DNA from: Clostridia bacterium
GTDB taxonomy: Bacteria; Bacillota; Clostridia; Oscillospirales; CAG-272
DNA length: 64,000 nucleotides
Assembly: GCA_017428635.1 (NCBI GenBank)
Contig: JAFRQK010000029.1
Span: 16,382 to 80,381 of the forward strand
Direction of reading: 5' to 3'
Shown here: piece by piece, positions 16,567 to 24,777 of the stretch
Position numbering within the stretch: the first letter of the stretch is position 1
Layout of the letters: each line of letters begins with the position of its first letter
Program-made: the position numbers and the translations under genes
Notes under the pieces: model-generated
The model's database searches: none
Seen by the model: the letters and a program-made list of their open reading frames with translations, nothing else
Told to the model about the DNA's origin: nothing

Positions 16567-17417
16567 TTGACTTCGGGTAATTTGTGATCGACGTCCTCGC
16601 CGGAGAGAAAGCGGAGGAAGTTTCCGCGGTAGATCTTTTCTCTCACATCGTCCGCGACGCCGAGGTCGTCCATGATGGCCCTGTCGCGGGCGATCCAGCC
16701 GGAGACCCAGTCGACGTTATAGTCGTTCGCCATCGAGTCCGTTCCGAAAACGATATTGTTCTCTACGTCGTAGCCCACGGTGAAGAGTTTAGTCAACAGA
16801 TCACGTCTGTATATCTCCGGCGTTCCGGGCGTGAGGTCGAAGAACATCTCCGAGGAACGTCTTTGCAGATAGGAGTTCAAAAATTTGCCGTAGACGGCTA
16901 TACACTCGTCGTGCCACGGCCATGAGCAGTGACCCATCGAGAATTTTACTCCGCCCGCGAGATTGAGAAGCGCCTCCCAGTTTGCCGGGCGGTTGTAGTT
17001 CGACGTATCCGTCCCGCCCCAGAGGATCCCCGAGTGATATATCACGGGAAGGTTCGTCTTCTCTATCGCTTCAAGCGTTCTCATGCTCTCGGGGCACCCG
17101 ACGTAAAAGCTGTCGCAGATGATCTTGAAGGCGACAACGCCCGATGCGGCGGCGTCTTTTATCTGATCCGTCACGCCTTTCTCGAAAGGGTGTATCCACA
17201 AAACCGGGAAAAGGCGGCCTTCAAACGGGCGGCACCAGTCGAAGAGGTTGGTTATCCGCTCGCGGTACGGCAGTTTCGCTATCGGCGCGACCCCGATCTC
17301 CGGGGACGCGGAAAACAGCGCGCCGCCCCAGACCCCCGATTTCTCCATTTGAGAGATAAGGCGTTCCGGTTCGGGTCTCCCGCCGTTTATGTGAACGTGC
17401 ATATCGATCAGTTTCAC
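16557..17417 (-). CDS. Amidohydrolase-family (TIM-barrel) metal-dependent hydrolase
   Basis: 286 residues starting at GTG 17417, four bases after the stop of a 54-residue gene. Metal-site motifs of amidohydrolase_2: HVH in DMHVHINGG (His 7 and 9), a histidine in VIYHSGI, GHCSW(P)WHDE and the terminal Asp in FGTDS. Family members hydrolyse or decarboxylate small ring compounds or amides; the substrate is unknown here. It is the last gene of the coaE-to-amidohydrolase operon and terminates within the bidirectional hairpin. Confidence 0.82.
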   Translation of the reverse strand: MKLIDMHVHINGGRPEPERLISQMEKSGVWGGALFSASPEIGVAPIAKLPYRERITNLFDWCRPFEGRLFPVLWIHPFEKGVTDQIKDAAASGVVAFKIICDSFYVGCPESMRTLEAIEKTNLPVIYHSGILWGGTDTSNYNRPANWEALLNLAGGVKFSMGHCSWPWHDECIAVYGKFLNSYLQRRSSEMFFDLTPGTPEIYRRDLLTKLFTVGYDVENNIVFGTDSMANDYNVDWVSGWIARDRAIMDDLGVADDVREKIYRGNFLRFLSGEDVDHKLPEVNKK

Positions 17418-17421
17418 GCCG

Positions 17422-17586
17422 TCAACCCCCGATATTACCGAGAATGTACTGGACGAGATAGACTATGCCGCCTCCCGCCATGAGAACGGCGAGGATTATG
17501 CACATCAGCCGGATCGCCTTCTGCGCCGGCGTAGCCCGTTTTTTCGTGACGTTCTGTCCTCTGTTCGCGTTTTTCTTCTTTGCCAT
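17422..17586 (-). CDS. Small membrane protein, 54 residues
   Basis: ATG at 17586, TGA at 17422-17424. The product has a basic N-terminal half (MAKKKNANRGQNVTKKRATP) and one membrane span (about 26-48, AIRLMCIILAVLMAGGGIVY), ending in QYILGNIGG. An AAAGGAT site lies upstream, and the gene fits exactly between the topoisomerase stop (12 bp away) and the amidohydrolase start (4 bp away), which supports it being real. It resembles short single-span proteins of the DUF4044 kind, but this is a guess. Confidence 0.72.
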   Translation of the reverse strand: MAKKKNANRGQNVTKKRATPAQKAIRLMCIILAVLMAGGGIVYLVQYILGNIGG

Positions 17587-17598
17587 CGCTTTGATCCT

Positions 17599-19821
17599 TT
17601 ACTCCATTGTTATCTGCTCGCCGGACGACTCGACCGCGACCGCGGTTGCCGGGATCTTGATCTTTCTTATCTTCGGCACGTCGGCGTACTTCGCGGCGTC
17701 TTCGCCCGCATACGCTGCGACGACTTTCTGATTCCTCTTAAGGGAGAGGAGAGTGACGCCCGCGGACGTTCTCGTCGTTTTTGTCGGAATGAGCGAGGAC
17801 GATATCAGGATCCCCCTGCCCTCGTTCGTCATAAGAACGATATCCGTCGGGCCGTGTTCGTAGAACGCGGCGACGATAGGAGCCGCCTCCGAATAGGCGT
17901 TTATAAGGCGTCTTCTGTTCGCTTTCGTCTCGTAAGCGGAAACGGGTATGCGAACGCCCTTGCCGTTCTCAAACAGGAAGACTACGTATTTGTCCTCGGG
18001 GTAGTTTTTGAGCGCCTTCATCATGATGACACCCTCGCCCTCGTCGAAGCCGAGTTTGGCGGGAATGAAGTCTCCGAGCGACGACGCTTTGACCTGATCG
18101 AAATCGGAAACTCTCGCCTTGTACGCCTTCGCCTTATCGGAGAAGAAGAGCAGTTCCGCGATATTCTCGGTGTCCTCGGAGTTGCGCACGTCGTCGCCTT
18201 CCTTGAACTTCTGCTCGTCTGCGCCGCGAAGCGACTGATACGTAATTTTCTTGAAATAGCCCTCTCTGGAAAGGAGGACCAGCACGCCGTAGTTCTCGGT
18301 GACGTCGACGGTCGGAGTATCGACAATGTCCTCCGGGAAGACGAGGAACGTTTTTCTCGGCTTTCCGAACTTCTTTTTGACTTCCTTGAGCTGTTCGATT
18401 ATCCGCGCCTTGATCCGCAGATCGTCGGCGACGGTCAGTTCGAGATCGGCTATCTCCGCCTGAAGCGATTCGATCTCGCGGATGCGCCCGATTATATATT
18501 CGCGGTTAAGGTGACGGAGTTTTATCTCCGCGATGTATTCCGCCTGGATCTGATCGATCCCGAAACCCTCCATCAGGCGCGGGACGACGTCCGATTCCTT
18601 CTCCGTACCGCGGACGATCGCGATCGCTCGGTCGATGTCGAGCAGGATCTTGCCGAGCGCACGGAGAAGGTGAAGCTTGTCTTTCTTTTTGGAGAGTTCG
18701 AAGGTCAGCTCGCGCCTCAGGCAGCCGATCCTGAACGTTATCCACTCCCTGATGATGCCTCCGACGCCGAGCGTCTGCGGCGCGCCGTTGATAAGCACGT
18801 TGAAGTTGCAGGCGAAGTTGTCTTCAAGTTTCGTGAGGCGGAAGAGTTTCGCCATGAGCTGGTCGGGATCGGTCCCGCGGCGAACGTCGAGAGTCAGTTT
18901 GAACCCGTTTTTGTCTATCGAATCGCGGTAGTCGGATATCTCCTTGAGTTTCCCTTCCTTCATCAGGTCGGCGATCTTGTCCAGGATCTGTTCGATCGAC
19001 GTCGAATAGGGTATCTCGAGTATCTCGATCACGTTGTCTTTTTTGTTGAAAGCATATCTTGCGCGGAGTTTGAACGAGCCGACTCCGGTCTCATAGATCG
19101 CCTTCATCTGCTCTCTGTCGTAGATCAGATCGCCGCCGCCCGGGAAATCGGGCGCTTTGATCAGATCGAGAAGACGGTCGGTCGGCGTCTTCGGATTCTT
19201 GAGGACGGCGATAGTGCCGTCGCAGATCTCAGCGAGGTTGAACGAGCAGATATTCGACGCCATTCCGACGGCGATACCCTTGTTGTTCGAGACGAGAATA
19301 TTCGGGAACGTGGTCGGCAAAAGGGCAGGCTCCGTCATCGTATTGTCGTAATTGGGTATCATATCGACGGCGTTCTTGTCGATGCCGCCGAAGATCTCCG
19401 CGCAGATCGGCGCGAGTTTGACCTCGGTGTACCTCGCCGCGGCGAATTTCATATCGGAGGAATACTGCTTGCCGAAGCTTCCTTTCGATTCGACGAAAGG
19501 ATGAAGGAGAGATTCGTTGCCGCGCGTCAGGCGGACGAGCGTCTCGTAGATCGCCGCGTCGCCGTGCGGGTTCAGACGCATCGTCTGACCGACGACGTTC
19601 GCGCTCTTCGTCAATCCGCCCGAGAGAAGTCCCATCCTGTACATCGTGTACAGGAGTTTTCTGTGGGACGGTTTGAAGCCGTCGATCTCCGGGATGGCGC
19701 GCGAGACGATCACCGTCATAACGTACGGCATATAGTTCTTCTCGATCGTCTCCGTTATCGCCTGATCGGTGATGAACGCCTCTTTTATCTCTCTTTCGGG
19801 TTCTTTCTTCTTTCTTGCCAT
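17599..19821 (-). CDS. Type IIA topoisomerase subunit A (topo IV/ParC-like)
   Basis: 740 residues. Breaks and rejoins DNA through Tyr 131 (AAARYTEVKL). The winged-helix and QRDR region reads NPHGDAAIYETLVR, with Ala at the place of GyrA Ser83 and Glu at Asp87. The tower and coiled-coil region extends to about 490, followed by a short beta-propeller C-terminus. No GyrA-box (QRRGGKG) is seen, so it is more likely a decatenase than gyrase. The partner ATPase subunit, often adjacent in Clostridia, is not beside it here; the gene lies between ywlC and a small membrane protein. Confidence 0.87.
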   Translation of the reverse strand: MARKKKEPEREIKEAFITDQAITETIEKNYMPYVMTVIVSRAIPEIDGFKPSHRKLLYTMYRMGLLSGGLTKSANVVGQTMRLNPHGDAAIYETLVRLTRGNESLLHPFVESKGSFGKQYSSDMKFAAARYTEVKLAPICAEIFGGIDKNAVDMIPNYDNTMTEPALLPTTFPNILVSNNKGIAVGMASNICSFNLAEICDGTIAVLKNPKTPTDRLLDLIKAPDFPGGGDLIYDREQMKAIYETGVGSFKLRARYAFNKKDNVIEILEIPYSTSIEQILDKIADLMKEGKLKEISDYRDSIDKNGFKLTLDVRRGTDPDQLMAKLFRLTKLEDNFACNFNVLINGAPQTLGVGGIIREWITFRIGCLRRELTFELSKKKDKLHLLRALGKILLDIDRAIAIVRGTEKESDVVPRLMEGFGIDQIQAEYIAEIKLRHLNREYIIGRIREIESLQAEIADLELTVADDLRIKARIIEQLKEVKKKFGKPRKTFLVFPEDIVDTPTVDVTENYGVLVLLSREGYFKKITYQSLRGADEQKFKEGDDVRNSEDTENIAELLFFSDKAKAYKARVSDFDQVKASSLGDFIPAKLGFDEGEGVIMMKALKNYPEDKYVVFLFENGKGVRIPVSAYETKANRRRLINAYSEAAPIVAAFYEHGPTDIVLMTNEGRGILISSSLIPTKTTRTSAGVTLLSLKRNQKVVAAYAGEDAAKYADVPKIRKIKIPATAVAVESSGEQITME

Positions 19822-19838
19822 TATACCGGTGCCTTTCG

Positions 19839-20867
19839 TCAGTTTTCAGGTGTTGTTATCTTGCCTCCGGCGGCTCGGATGAGCCGGTTGTAAAGCGCTA
19901 AAAATTTGCCCGTTTTCGGCGGAACACGGACGTAAACTCTGTCGAGCGACAGCTCGTCCGCCTGCCGCAGCAGGGAAAAGAATGCGTGACACATGTCGTC
20001 CGCTCCTCCGTCTCCCGAGAGAAGCGCCGTTCCCTTCACCTGATCGGCATATCCGTCGGGTACGATCGCGCCGACGCGCGGAGCGGGATCGCAGTTCGCC
20101 GCGTCTATCATCTCTTCAAGCGCGCCTTCGTACGCTATGACCTCGGCGCGCGGGGAGTAATGCTTGTATTTCATCCCGGGGGAAAGCGGTCTGTCGCCCG
20201 AGAGCGACGGATCGGTGACCGCTCCGGCGATCCTGACCGACCTCATGACCTCTGCCAGCATATCCGCGGTGACGTCGCCGGGGCGCAGGATCGTGCATCC
20301 GCCGTCTCCGTCAAGCGAGATGACCGTCGACTCAACGCCTACGCGGCAGGGGCCGCCGTCGATGATCGCGTCGATCCTGCCGTCAAGATCGGCAAGCACG
20401 TGCGCCGCCTCCGTCGGCGACGGAGAACCCGATCTGTTTGCGGACGGAGCCGCTATCGGACAGCCGGACGCTTTTATCAAAGCGCGCGCCGCGGGGTGTT
20501 CCGGGCAGCGCACCGCCACCGTGTCGAGCCCGCCCGTGACGGACGGATCGATCTTTTCGGTTTTTTTGAGAACGACCGTCAGCGGACCGGGCATGAACCG
20601 TTCGGCGAGACGGTAAAACTCGCTCTGAACGACGGCGAAATCCTCCGCCTCGTTCGGCTCCGACACGTGAACGATGAGCGGGTTGTCCGAAGGACGCCCC
20701 TTCGCCTCGTATATCTTTTTCGCAGCTCCGGGATAATATGCCGACGCGCCGAGACCGTAGACCGTCTCCGTGGGGAACGCGACGAGCCCGCCGCGCTTTA
20801 TTATATCCGCGGCGTATGCTATCGCACCGTCGGATACCGGCAGAACGACCGTCTTTTTTTCACTCAC
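19839..20867 (-). CDS. ywlC: L-threonylcarbamoyladenylate synthase (Sua5/YwlC)
   Basis: Makes threonylcarbamoyl-AMP from Thr, bicarbonate and ATP for t6A37 modification of ANN-decoding tRNAs. 342 residues: YrdC fold (about 10-200; GGLVAFPTETVYGLGA, KGRPSDNPLIVH, APSANRSGSPSPT) and a C-terminal Sua5 domain (about 225-342) joined by LSPGMKYKHYSP. The start is GTG 20867, which overlaps the prfA stop by 8 bp. The other t6A-pathway gene in the window, tcdA at 36 kb, acts on the product. Confidence 0.93.
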   Translation of the reverse strand: MSEKKTVVLPVSDGAIAYAADIIKRGGLVAFPTETVYGLGASAYYPGAAKKIYEAKGRPSDNPLIVHVSEPNEAEDFAVVQSEFYRLAERFMPGPLTVVLKKTEKIDPSVTGGLDTVAVRCPEHPAARALIKASGCPIAAPSANRSGSPSPTEAAHVLADLDGRIDAIIDGGPCRVGVESTVISLDGDGGCTILRPGDVTADMLAEVMRSVRIAGAVTDPSLSGDRPLSPGMKYKHYSPRAEVIAYEGALEEMIDAANCDPAPRVGAIVPDGYADQVKGTALLSGDGGADDMCHAFFSLLRQADELSLDRVYVRVPPKTGKFLALYNRLIRAAGGKITTPEN

Positions 20868-21939
20868 CGGTCCCGCCCCCTTCTTTGAGACGCGCCGCGG
20901 TATCTGCCGTGATCAGCGCGTCGATAACGGCGTCCATATCTCCGTTGACGAACGATTCGAGCGTGTAAAGCGTCAGACCGATGCGATGATCGGTCACCCT
21001 TCCCTGCGGGAAATTATACGTTCTGATGCGCTCGCTCCTGTCGCCCGATCCGACCTGGGACCGGCGCGCTCCGGCGATCTTCTCCGTCTGCTCGCGCAGT
21101 TTCATATCGTAGAGTTTCGCGCGAAGGATCTTCATGGCGCGGTCGCGGTTCTTGAACTGGCTTCTCTCGTCCTGACATTCGATAACGATGCCCGTCGGTT
21201 TGTGGATAAGACGTATCGCGGATTCGGTCTTGTTGATATGCTGACCGCCCGCGCCGGAAGACTTGATGGTCTCGACCGTGAGGTCGGCCGGGTTTATCTC
21301 GATCTCCACGTCCTCCGCCTCGGGAAGGACTGCGACCGTCGCGGCGGAAGTGTGGATCCTGCCGGACGTCTCCGTCTCCGGGACGCGCTGGACGCGGTGA
21401 ACGCCGCCCTCGAATTTGAATCTCGACCAGGCGCCGTCTCCCGTCACAATAAAGGAGATCTCCTTGAAGCCGCCGAGCCCCGTCTCGTTTTCGGAAACGA
21501 GTTCAACTTTGAAGCCGCGGCTCGCGGCGTACATCGAATACATACGGAAAAGGACCCCGGCAAAGAGAGCCGCCTCCTCGCCTCCCGTTCCGGCGCGGAT
21601 CTCGACGACGACGTTTTTATCGTCGTCCGGGTCGCGCGGCAGAAGAAGAACGCGAAGCTCGTCTTCGAGTTCCGGGAGACGTTTTTTGAGCGCGTGATAT
21701 TCCTCGAGAGCGAAGTCCCTCATTTCGGGATCGTCCTCGGTCTCGGACAGGGAACGCGCCTCCTCGGCAGCGTCCCGCGTCTTTACGTACTCCCTGTATT
21801 TCTCGACCGTCGGCAGGATCGCTTTCCGCTCTTTCATAAGACGGGTGAGCCTCACCTGATCGGCGGCGACGGCGGGATCGGACAGTTCTTCCTCTATTCG
21901 GTCGAAACGGTCCGATACGTCCTTGAGTTTTTCTATCAT
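20860..21939 (-). CDS. prfA: Peptide chain release factor 1
   Basis: 359 residues, full length. Reads UAA/UAG and triggers peptidyl-tRNA hydrolysis. The codon-recognition loop reads RVPETETSGRIHTS (PxT tripeptide with E in the middle) and the catalytic loop SSGAGGQHINKTES carries GGQ. It starts 9 bp after the M18 peptidase stop and overlaps ywlC. In many Firmicutes prfA is followed by prmC and then ywlC; prmC is absent between them here. Confidence 0.96.
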   Translation of the reverse strand: MIEKLKDVSDRFDRIEEELSDPAVAADQVRLTRLMKERKAILPTVEKYREYVKTRDAAEEARSLSETEDDPEMRDFALEEYHALKKRLPELEDELRVLLLPRDPDDDKNVVVEIRAGTGGEEAALFAGVLFRMYSMYAASRGFKVELVSENETGLGGFKEISFIVTGDGAWSRFKFEGGVHRVQRVPETETSGRIHTSAATVAVLPEAEDVEIEINPADLTVETIKSSGAGGQHINKTESAIRLIHKPTGIVIECQDERSQFKNRDRAMKILRAKLYDMKLREQTEKIAGARRSQVGSGDRSERIRTYNFPQGRVTDHRIGLTLYTLESFVNGDMDAVIDALITADTAARLKEGGGTGE

Positions 21940-21948
21940 CGGATATTA

Positions 21949-23346
21949 TCAGTCTGCGTTGAACGCGCTGACCGCCTTGTGCGTTTCGTAAAGGTCGGCC
22001 TTCGAGATGACCTCGAAAGGCGCGTGCATCGATATTACGGGAACGCCTATGTCGATCGTGTCGATATTGAGCGTCGAGATGAACATTGCGACCGTTCCGC
22101 CGCCGCCCTGATCGACTTTTCCGAGCTCCGCCATCTGCCATACGACGTCCGCTTTGTCAAGCAGCGCGCGGATCTTCGCAGTGAACTCCGCGCCCGCGTC
22201 GTTGGTACTGCTCTTGCCGCGGCGGCCCGTGTATTTGGCGAGACCGACGCCGCAATGAACGATCGCGGAGTTCGTCTTCTCGTAAACGTCGGGATAATTG
22301 GGATCGTACGCCGCGGTAACGTCGGCGGAGAGACACGCGGAACGAGCGCGTACGACCGCCGGATCGGCGCCGAGATCACGGGAGATCTTGTCGACGAGGT
22401 CGCAGAAGATCTCGCCCTTCATACCCGTGGGACCGTCGCTGCCAACCTCTTCCTTGTCGGCGAAGATCGCCATTAACGTGCGGCGAGGCGCGTCCGCATG
22501 ATCGAGAAGCGCAGTGAGGCAAGGGTAAGCGCAGACGCGGTCGTCGTGACCGTACGCGCCGAGCAGCCATCTGTCGAATCCGATATCGACGCACTTAGCC
22601 GCGGGAACGGCGCATATATCCGCGCTGAGGAAATCCTCCTCGGTGATCTCGTATTTCTCGTTGAGGATCGAAAGGATCCTGATCTTTACTGCGTCCTTTT
22701 CGACCGGTTCGCCGTCGTCGAACTCGGGCGACGAGCAGATCATGATATTGAGTCCTTCGCCCGAAAACGCTTTGTCAAGCGGCTTGTTCCCCTGATCGCC
22801 CGAGAGATGGGGAAGAAGGTCGGAGATACAGAACTGCGGGTCGCCCGGCTCCTCGCCGACTTTCACGTCAACGGTCGAGCCGTCCTTTTTGACGACGACG
22901 CCGTGGATGGCGAGCGGAACGGTCGTCCACTGGTATTTTCTGATCCCGCCGTAATAATGCGTTTTGAAATAGCCGATCCCGTCTTTCTCAAAGACCGGGA
23001 GGGGCTTGAGATCGAGGCGCGGGCTGTCGATGTGAGCCGCGCTGATCCTGATCCCGTCTTCGGCGATATCGCCGGAACCGACGACGGCGGCGATAACGCT
23101 CTTGTTCCTGTTGTTGACGTAGAACTTGTCGCCCGGCTTCAGCGTCTTTTGTGGGTCGTATTCCTCAAATCCCGCGGCGGCAAGGCGCGCGACGACCTCT
23201 TTTACGGCTTCGCGCTCCGTTTTCGACGCGTCGAGAAATTCCGCGTATCCGCGGGCGTAGTCCTGCATGGCGGCGAGAGCCGCTCCGTCTTCTCTCTCGA
23301 ACGCGGTTTTCTTCTTGTAGATCAGTTCCTCATATTTGTCGCTCAT
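21949..23346 (-). CDS. M18-family aminopeptidase
   Basis: 465 residues. Zinc aminopeptidase removing acidic or hydrophobic N-terminal residues. Signature segments: AAHIDSPRLDLKP (first zinc His/Asp), YGHDDRVCAYP (bridging Asp), DKEEVGSDGPTG (Glu-Glu catalytic and metal pair) and SMHAPFE near the C-terminus (last zinc His). A good AAAGGAAG site precedes ATG 23346. It lies inside the coaE-prfA operon. Confidence 0.93.
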   Translation of the reverse strand: MSDKYEELIYKKKTAFEREDGAALAAMQDYARGYAEFLDASKTEREAVKEVVARLAAAGFEEYDPQKTLKPGDKFYVNNRNKSVIAAVVGSGDIAEDGIRISAAHIDSPRLDLKPLPVFEKDGIGYFKTHYYGGIRKYQWTTVPLAIHGVVVKKDGSTVDVKVGEEPGDPQFCISDLLPHLSGDQGNKPLDKAFSGEGLNIMICSSPEFDDGEPVEKDAVKIRILSILNEKYEITEEDFLSADICAVPAAKCVDIGFDRWLLGAYGHDDRVCAYPCLTALLDHADAPRRTLMAIFADKEEVGSDGPTGMKGEIFCDLVDKISRDLGADPAVVRARSACLSADVTAAYDPNYPDVYEKTNSAIVHCGVGLAKYTGRRGKSSTNDAGAEFTAKIRALLDKADVVWQMAELGKVDQGGGGTVAMFISTLNIDTIDIGVPVISMHAPFEVISKADLYETHKAVSAFNAD

Positions 23347-23375
23347 TTTATATACTTCCTTTCGGCTTTTTGATC

Positions 23376-23942
23376 TCAGTTATAAAGCGATTTGTATTTC
23401 GCGGCAATGCTTTCGAGTTTTTCCACCTCCGCGGCGACCGACTCGTCGGGGATCGTGAGTTTACCCATCTCGCCGAGAAGCTCCGGGTCCTCGCGCCAGA
23501 GATCGACGGCTTCACGGCTCGACGCGACGGCTGCGAAGACCTGTTCCCACCGTCCGTACGAGGAGTATAGGATCGACAGGTAGTACGTACCGTAACGAAT
23601 ATTCGTCTCGGGATCGTAAAGAATGCCGTCGGTCAGGTCTTCTCTCGTCACGGAGAGAAGACGGGTGAATTCGACGGGCTTGAGGCCCGTCAGTCCCACG
23701 CCGGTGTCGCTCCCGACGTAATTGGACCGGAAGTCGCTCTTGTACTTGATCACGGCGTAAACGACTTCCTCGGGAATGGCGTACTCGGCGGCGTACTTTT
23801 CCACGTGCTCCGAGAACTCTCTCGGATACTTCTTATAGTCCATATTCCGGCTCACGGTCTGCCACACGAAACCCATCGCGACTGACAGCGCGATAATGGC
23901 GGCGATCACCGCGGACCTCAAAAGCGCTCTTTTATATTTCAT
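23376..23942 (-). CDS. Lytic transglycosylase-like protein with missing catalytic Glu
   Basis: 188 residues: membrane anchor (about 9-29) and an SLT-like domain (about 42-150). Active SLT domains read A-V-I-x-x-E-S-x-F and G-L-M-Q. Here they read AVIKYKSDF, with Lys 68 (AAG) where the catalytic Glu is expected, and GLTGLKP. One G-to-A change from GAG would give this Lys. The start overlaps coaE's stop by 4 bp (ATGA). It may still bind glycan strands or be a decaying gene; enzyme activity is doubtful. Confidence 0.8.
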   Translation of the reverse strand: MKYKRALLRSAVIAAIIALSVAMGFVWQTVSRNMDYKKYPREFSEHVEKYAAEYAIPEEVVYAVIKYKSDFRSNYVGSDTGVGLTGLKPVEFTRLLSVTREDLTDGILYDPETNIRYGTYYLSILYSSYGRWEQVFAAVASSREAVDLWREDPELLGEMGKLTIPDESVAAEVEKLESIAAKYKSLYN

Positions 23943-24580
23943 CCCTCGTATTTTTCCTTTATGATCTCTGCTATCCTTCCGACGTCTTTTCTGATCGAGG
24001 AGAGCGGGCGGTCGGTGTCGATCAGAAGATCGACGGGAAGCTCTTCCGGCCTTGCCTGCGCCGCGAGCCTCGCCCCGGCGCTCGCCGCATCGATACCGTC
24101 ACGGTCCGAGATGCGTTCGATCAGCACTTCGTCCGGCGCGTCGGTCGCGATGACAAGATCGCATTTTTTGTCTAGACCGCTCTCGAACAGAAGCGGGGCG
24201 TCTACGATAACGGCGGAAAAACCGCGCCTTCCGAGTTCCTCGGCGAGCCTCAGCGTCTGTTCGATAATGAACGGATGGGCGGTACGGTTCAGAAGTTCCC
24301 TCTTTTCGGCTCCGTCCTCCGCGAAAACGGCGGAACGGACGAATTCTCTGTTGAGCGAGCCGTCCTCAAGAACGGTCCCCTCGCCGAAGATATCCGAAAG
24401 CGCGGCGAGACACTCGCTGATCTTCCCCTTTTCACGGGACGGACCCGTCAGATCGCGCCATACCGCGTCGGTATCGATCGACGGCACGCCGAACTCTTCA
24501 AAAAAGGACGCTACGGTCCCTTTTCCCGAGCCGCTTCTGCCGCAGAGCCCGATCAGCGCGGGCGTCTTTTTTTTCTTCAT
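23939..24580 (-). CDS. coaE: Dephospho-CoA kinase
   Basis: Phosphorylates dephospho-CoA at the 3'-OH, the last step of CoA synthesis. P-loop GRSGSGKG close to the N-terminus, then DTDAVWRDL, VDAPLLFESGLDKKCD and a C-terminal regulatory helix (DRPLSSIRKDVGRI). From ATG 24580 it has 213 residues and starts as the family does (MKKKKTPALIGLCG). An upstream ATG at 24607 also has a GGAG, but would leave a leader of only about 10 bases after the -10 box. First gene of a long leftward housekeeping operon. Confidence 0.92.
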   Translation of the reverse strand: MKKKKTPALIGLCGRSGSGKGTVASFFEEFGVPSIDTDAVWRDLTGPSREKGKISECLAALSDIFGEGTVLEDGSLNREFVRSAVFAEDGAEKRELLNRTAHPFIIEQTLRLAEELGRRGFSAVIVDAPLLFESGLDKKCDLVIATDAPDEVLIERISDRDGIDAASAGARLAAQARPEELPVDLLIDTDRPLSSIRKDVGRIAEIIKEKYEG

Positions 24581-24613
24581 AAACTCACCGCTCCCATAAT
24601 TCTCCAAGTATAT

Positions 24614-24642
24614 ATTATACTATATCAAGGGTCGGTTTGCAA
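24614..24642 (-). promoter_or_regulatory. Promoter of the coaE-prfA-topoisomerase operon
   Basis: Minus strand TTGCAA (24637-24642), 17 bp, TATAAT (24614-24619). Confidence 0.75.
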
Positions 24643-24688
24643 GAGAAAGAAAGGTCGTTTTTCGCGCGCGTCAATATCGAAAAACCCG

Positions 24689-24717
24689 TTGTAATGTTCC
24701 CCGTTTTCTGATAAAAT
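24689..24717 (+). promoter_or_regulatory. Promoter of the Gfo/Idh/MocA gene
   Basis: TTGTAA (24689-24694), 17 bp, TAAAAT (24712-24717), divergent from the coaE promoter; the gene starts about 60 bp later. Confidence 0.7.
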
Positions 24718-24777
24718 GAGATACGGTAAATATTCCCGCGACATACGTTCCGGGTATCGGAAAAGGAGACTGTCACT

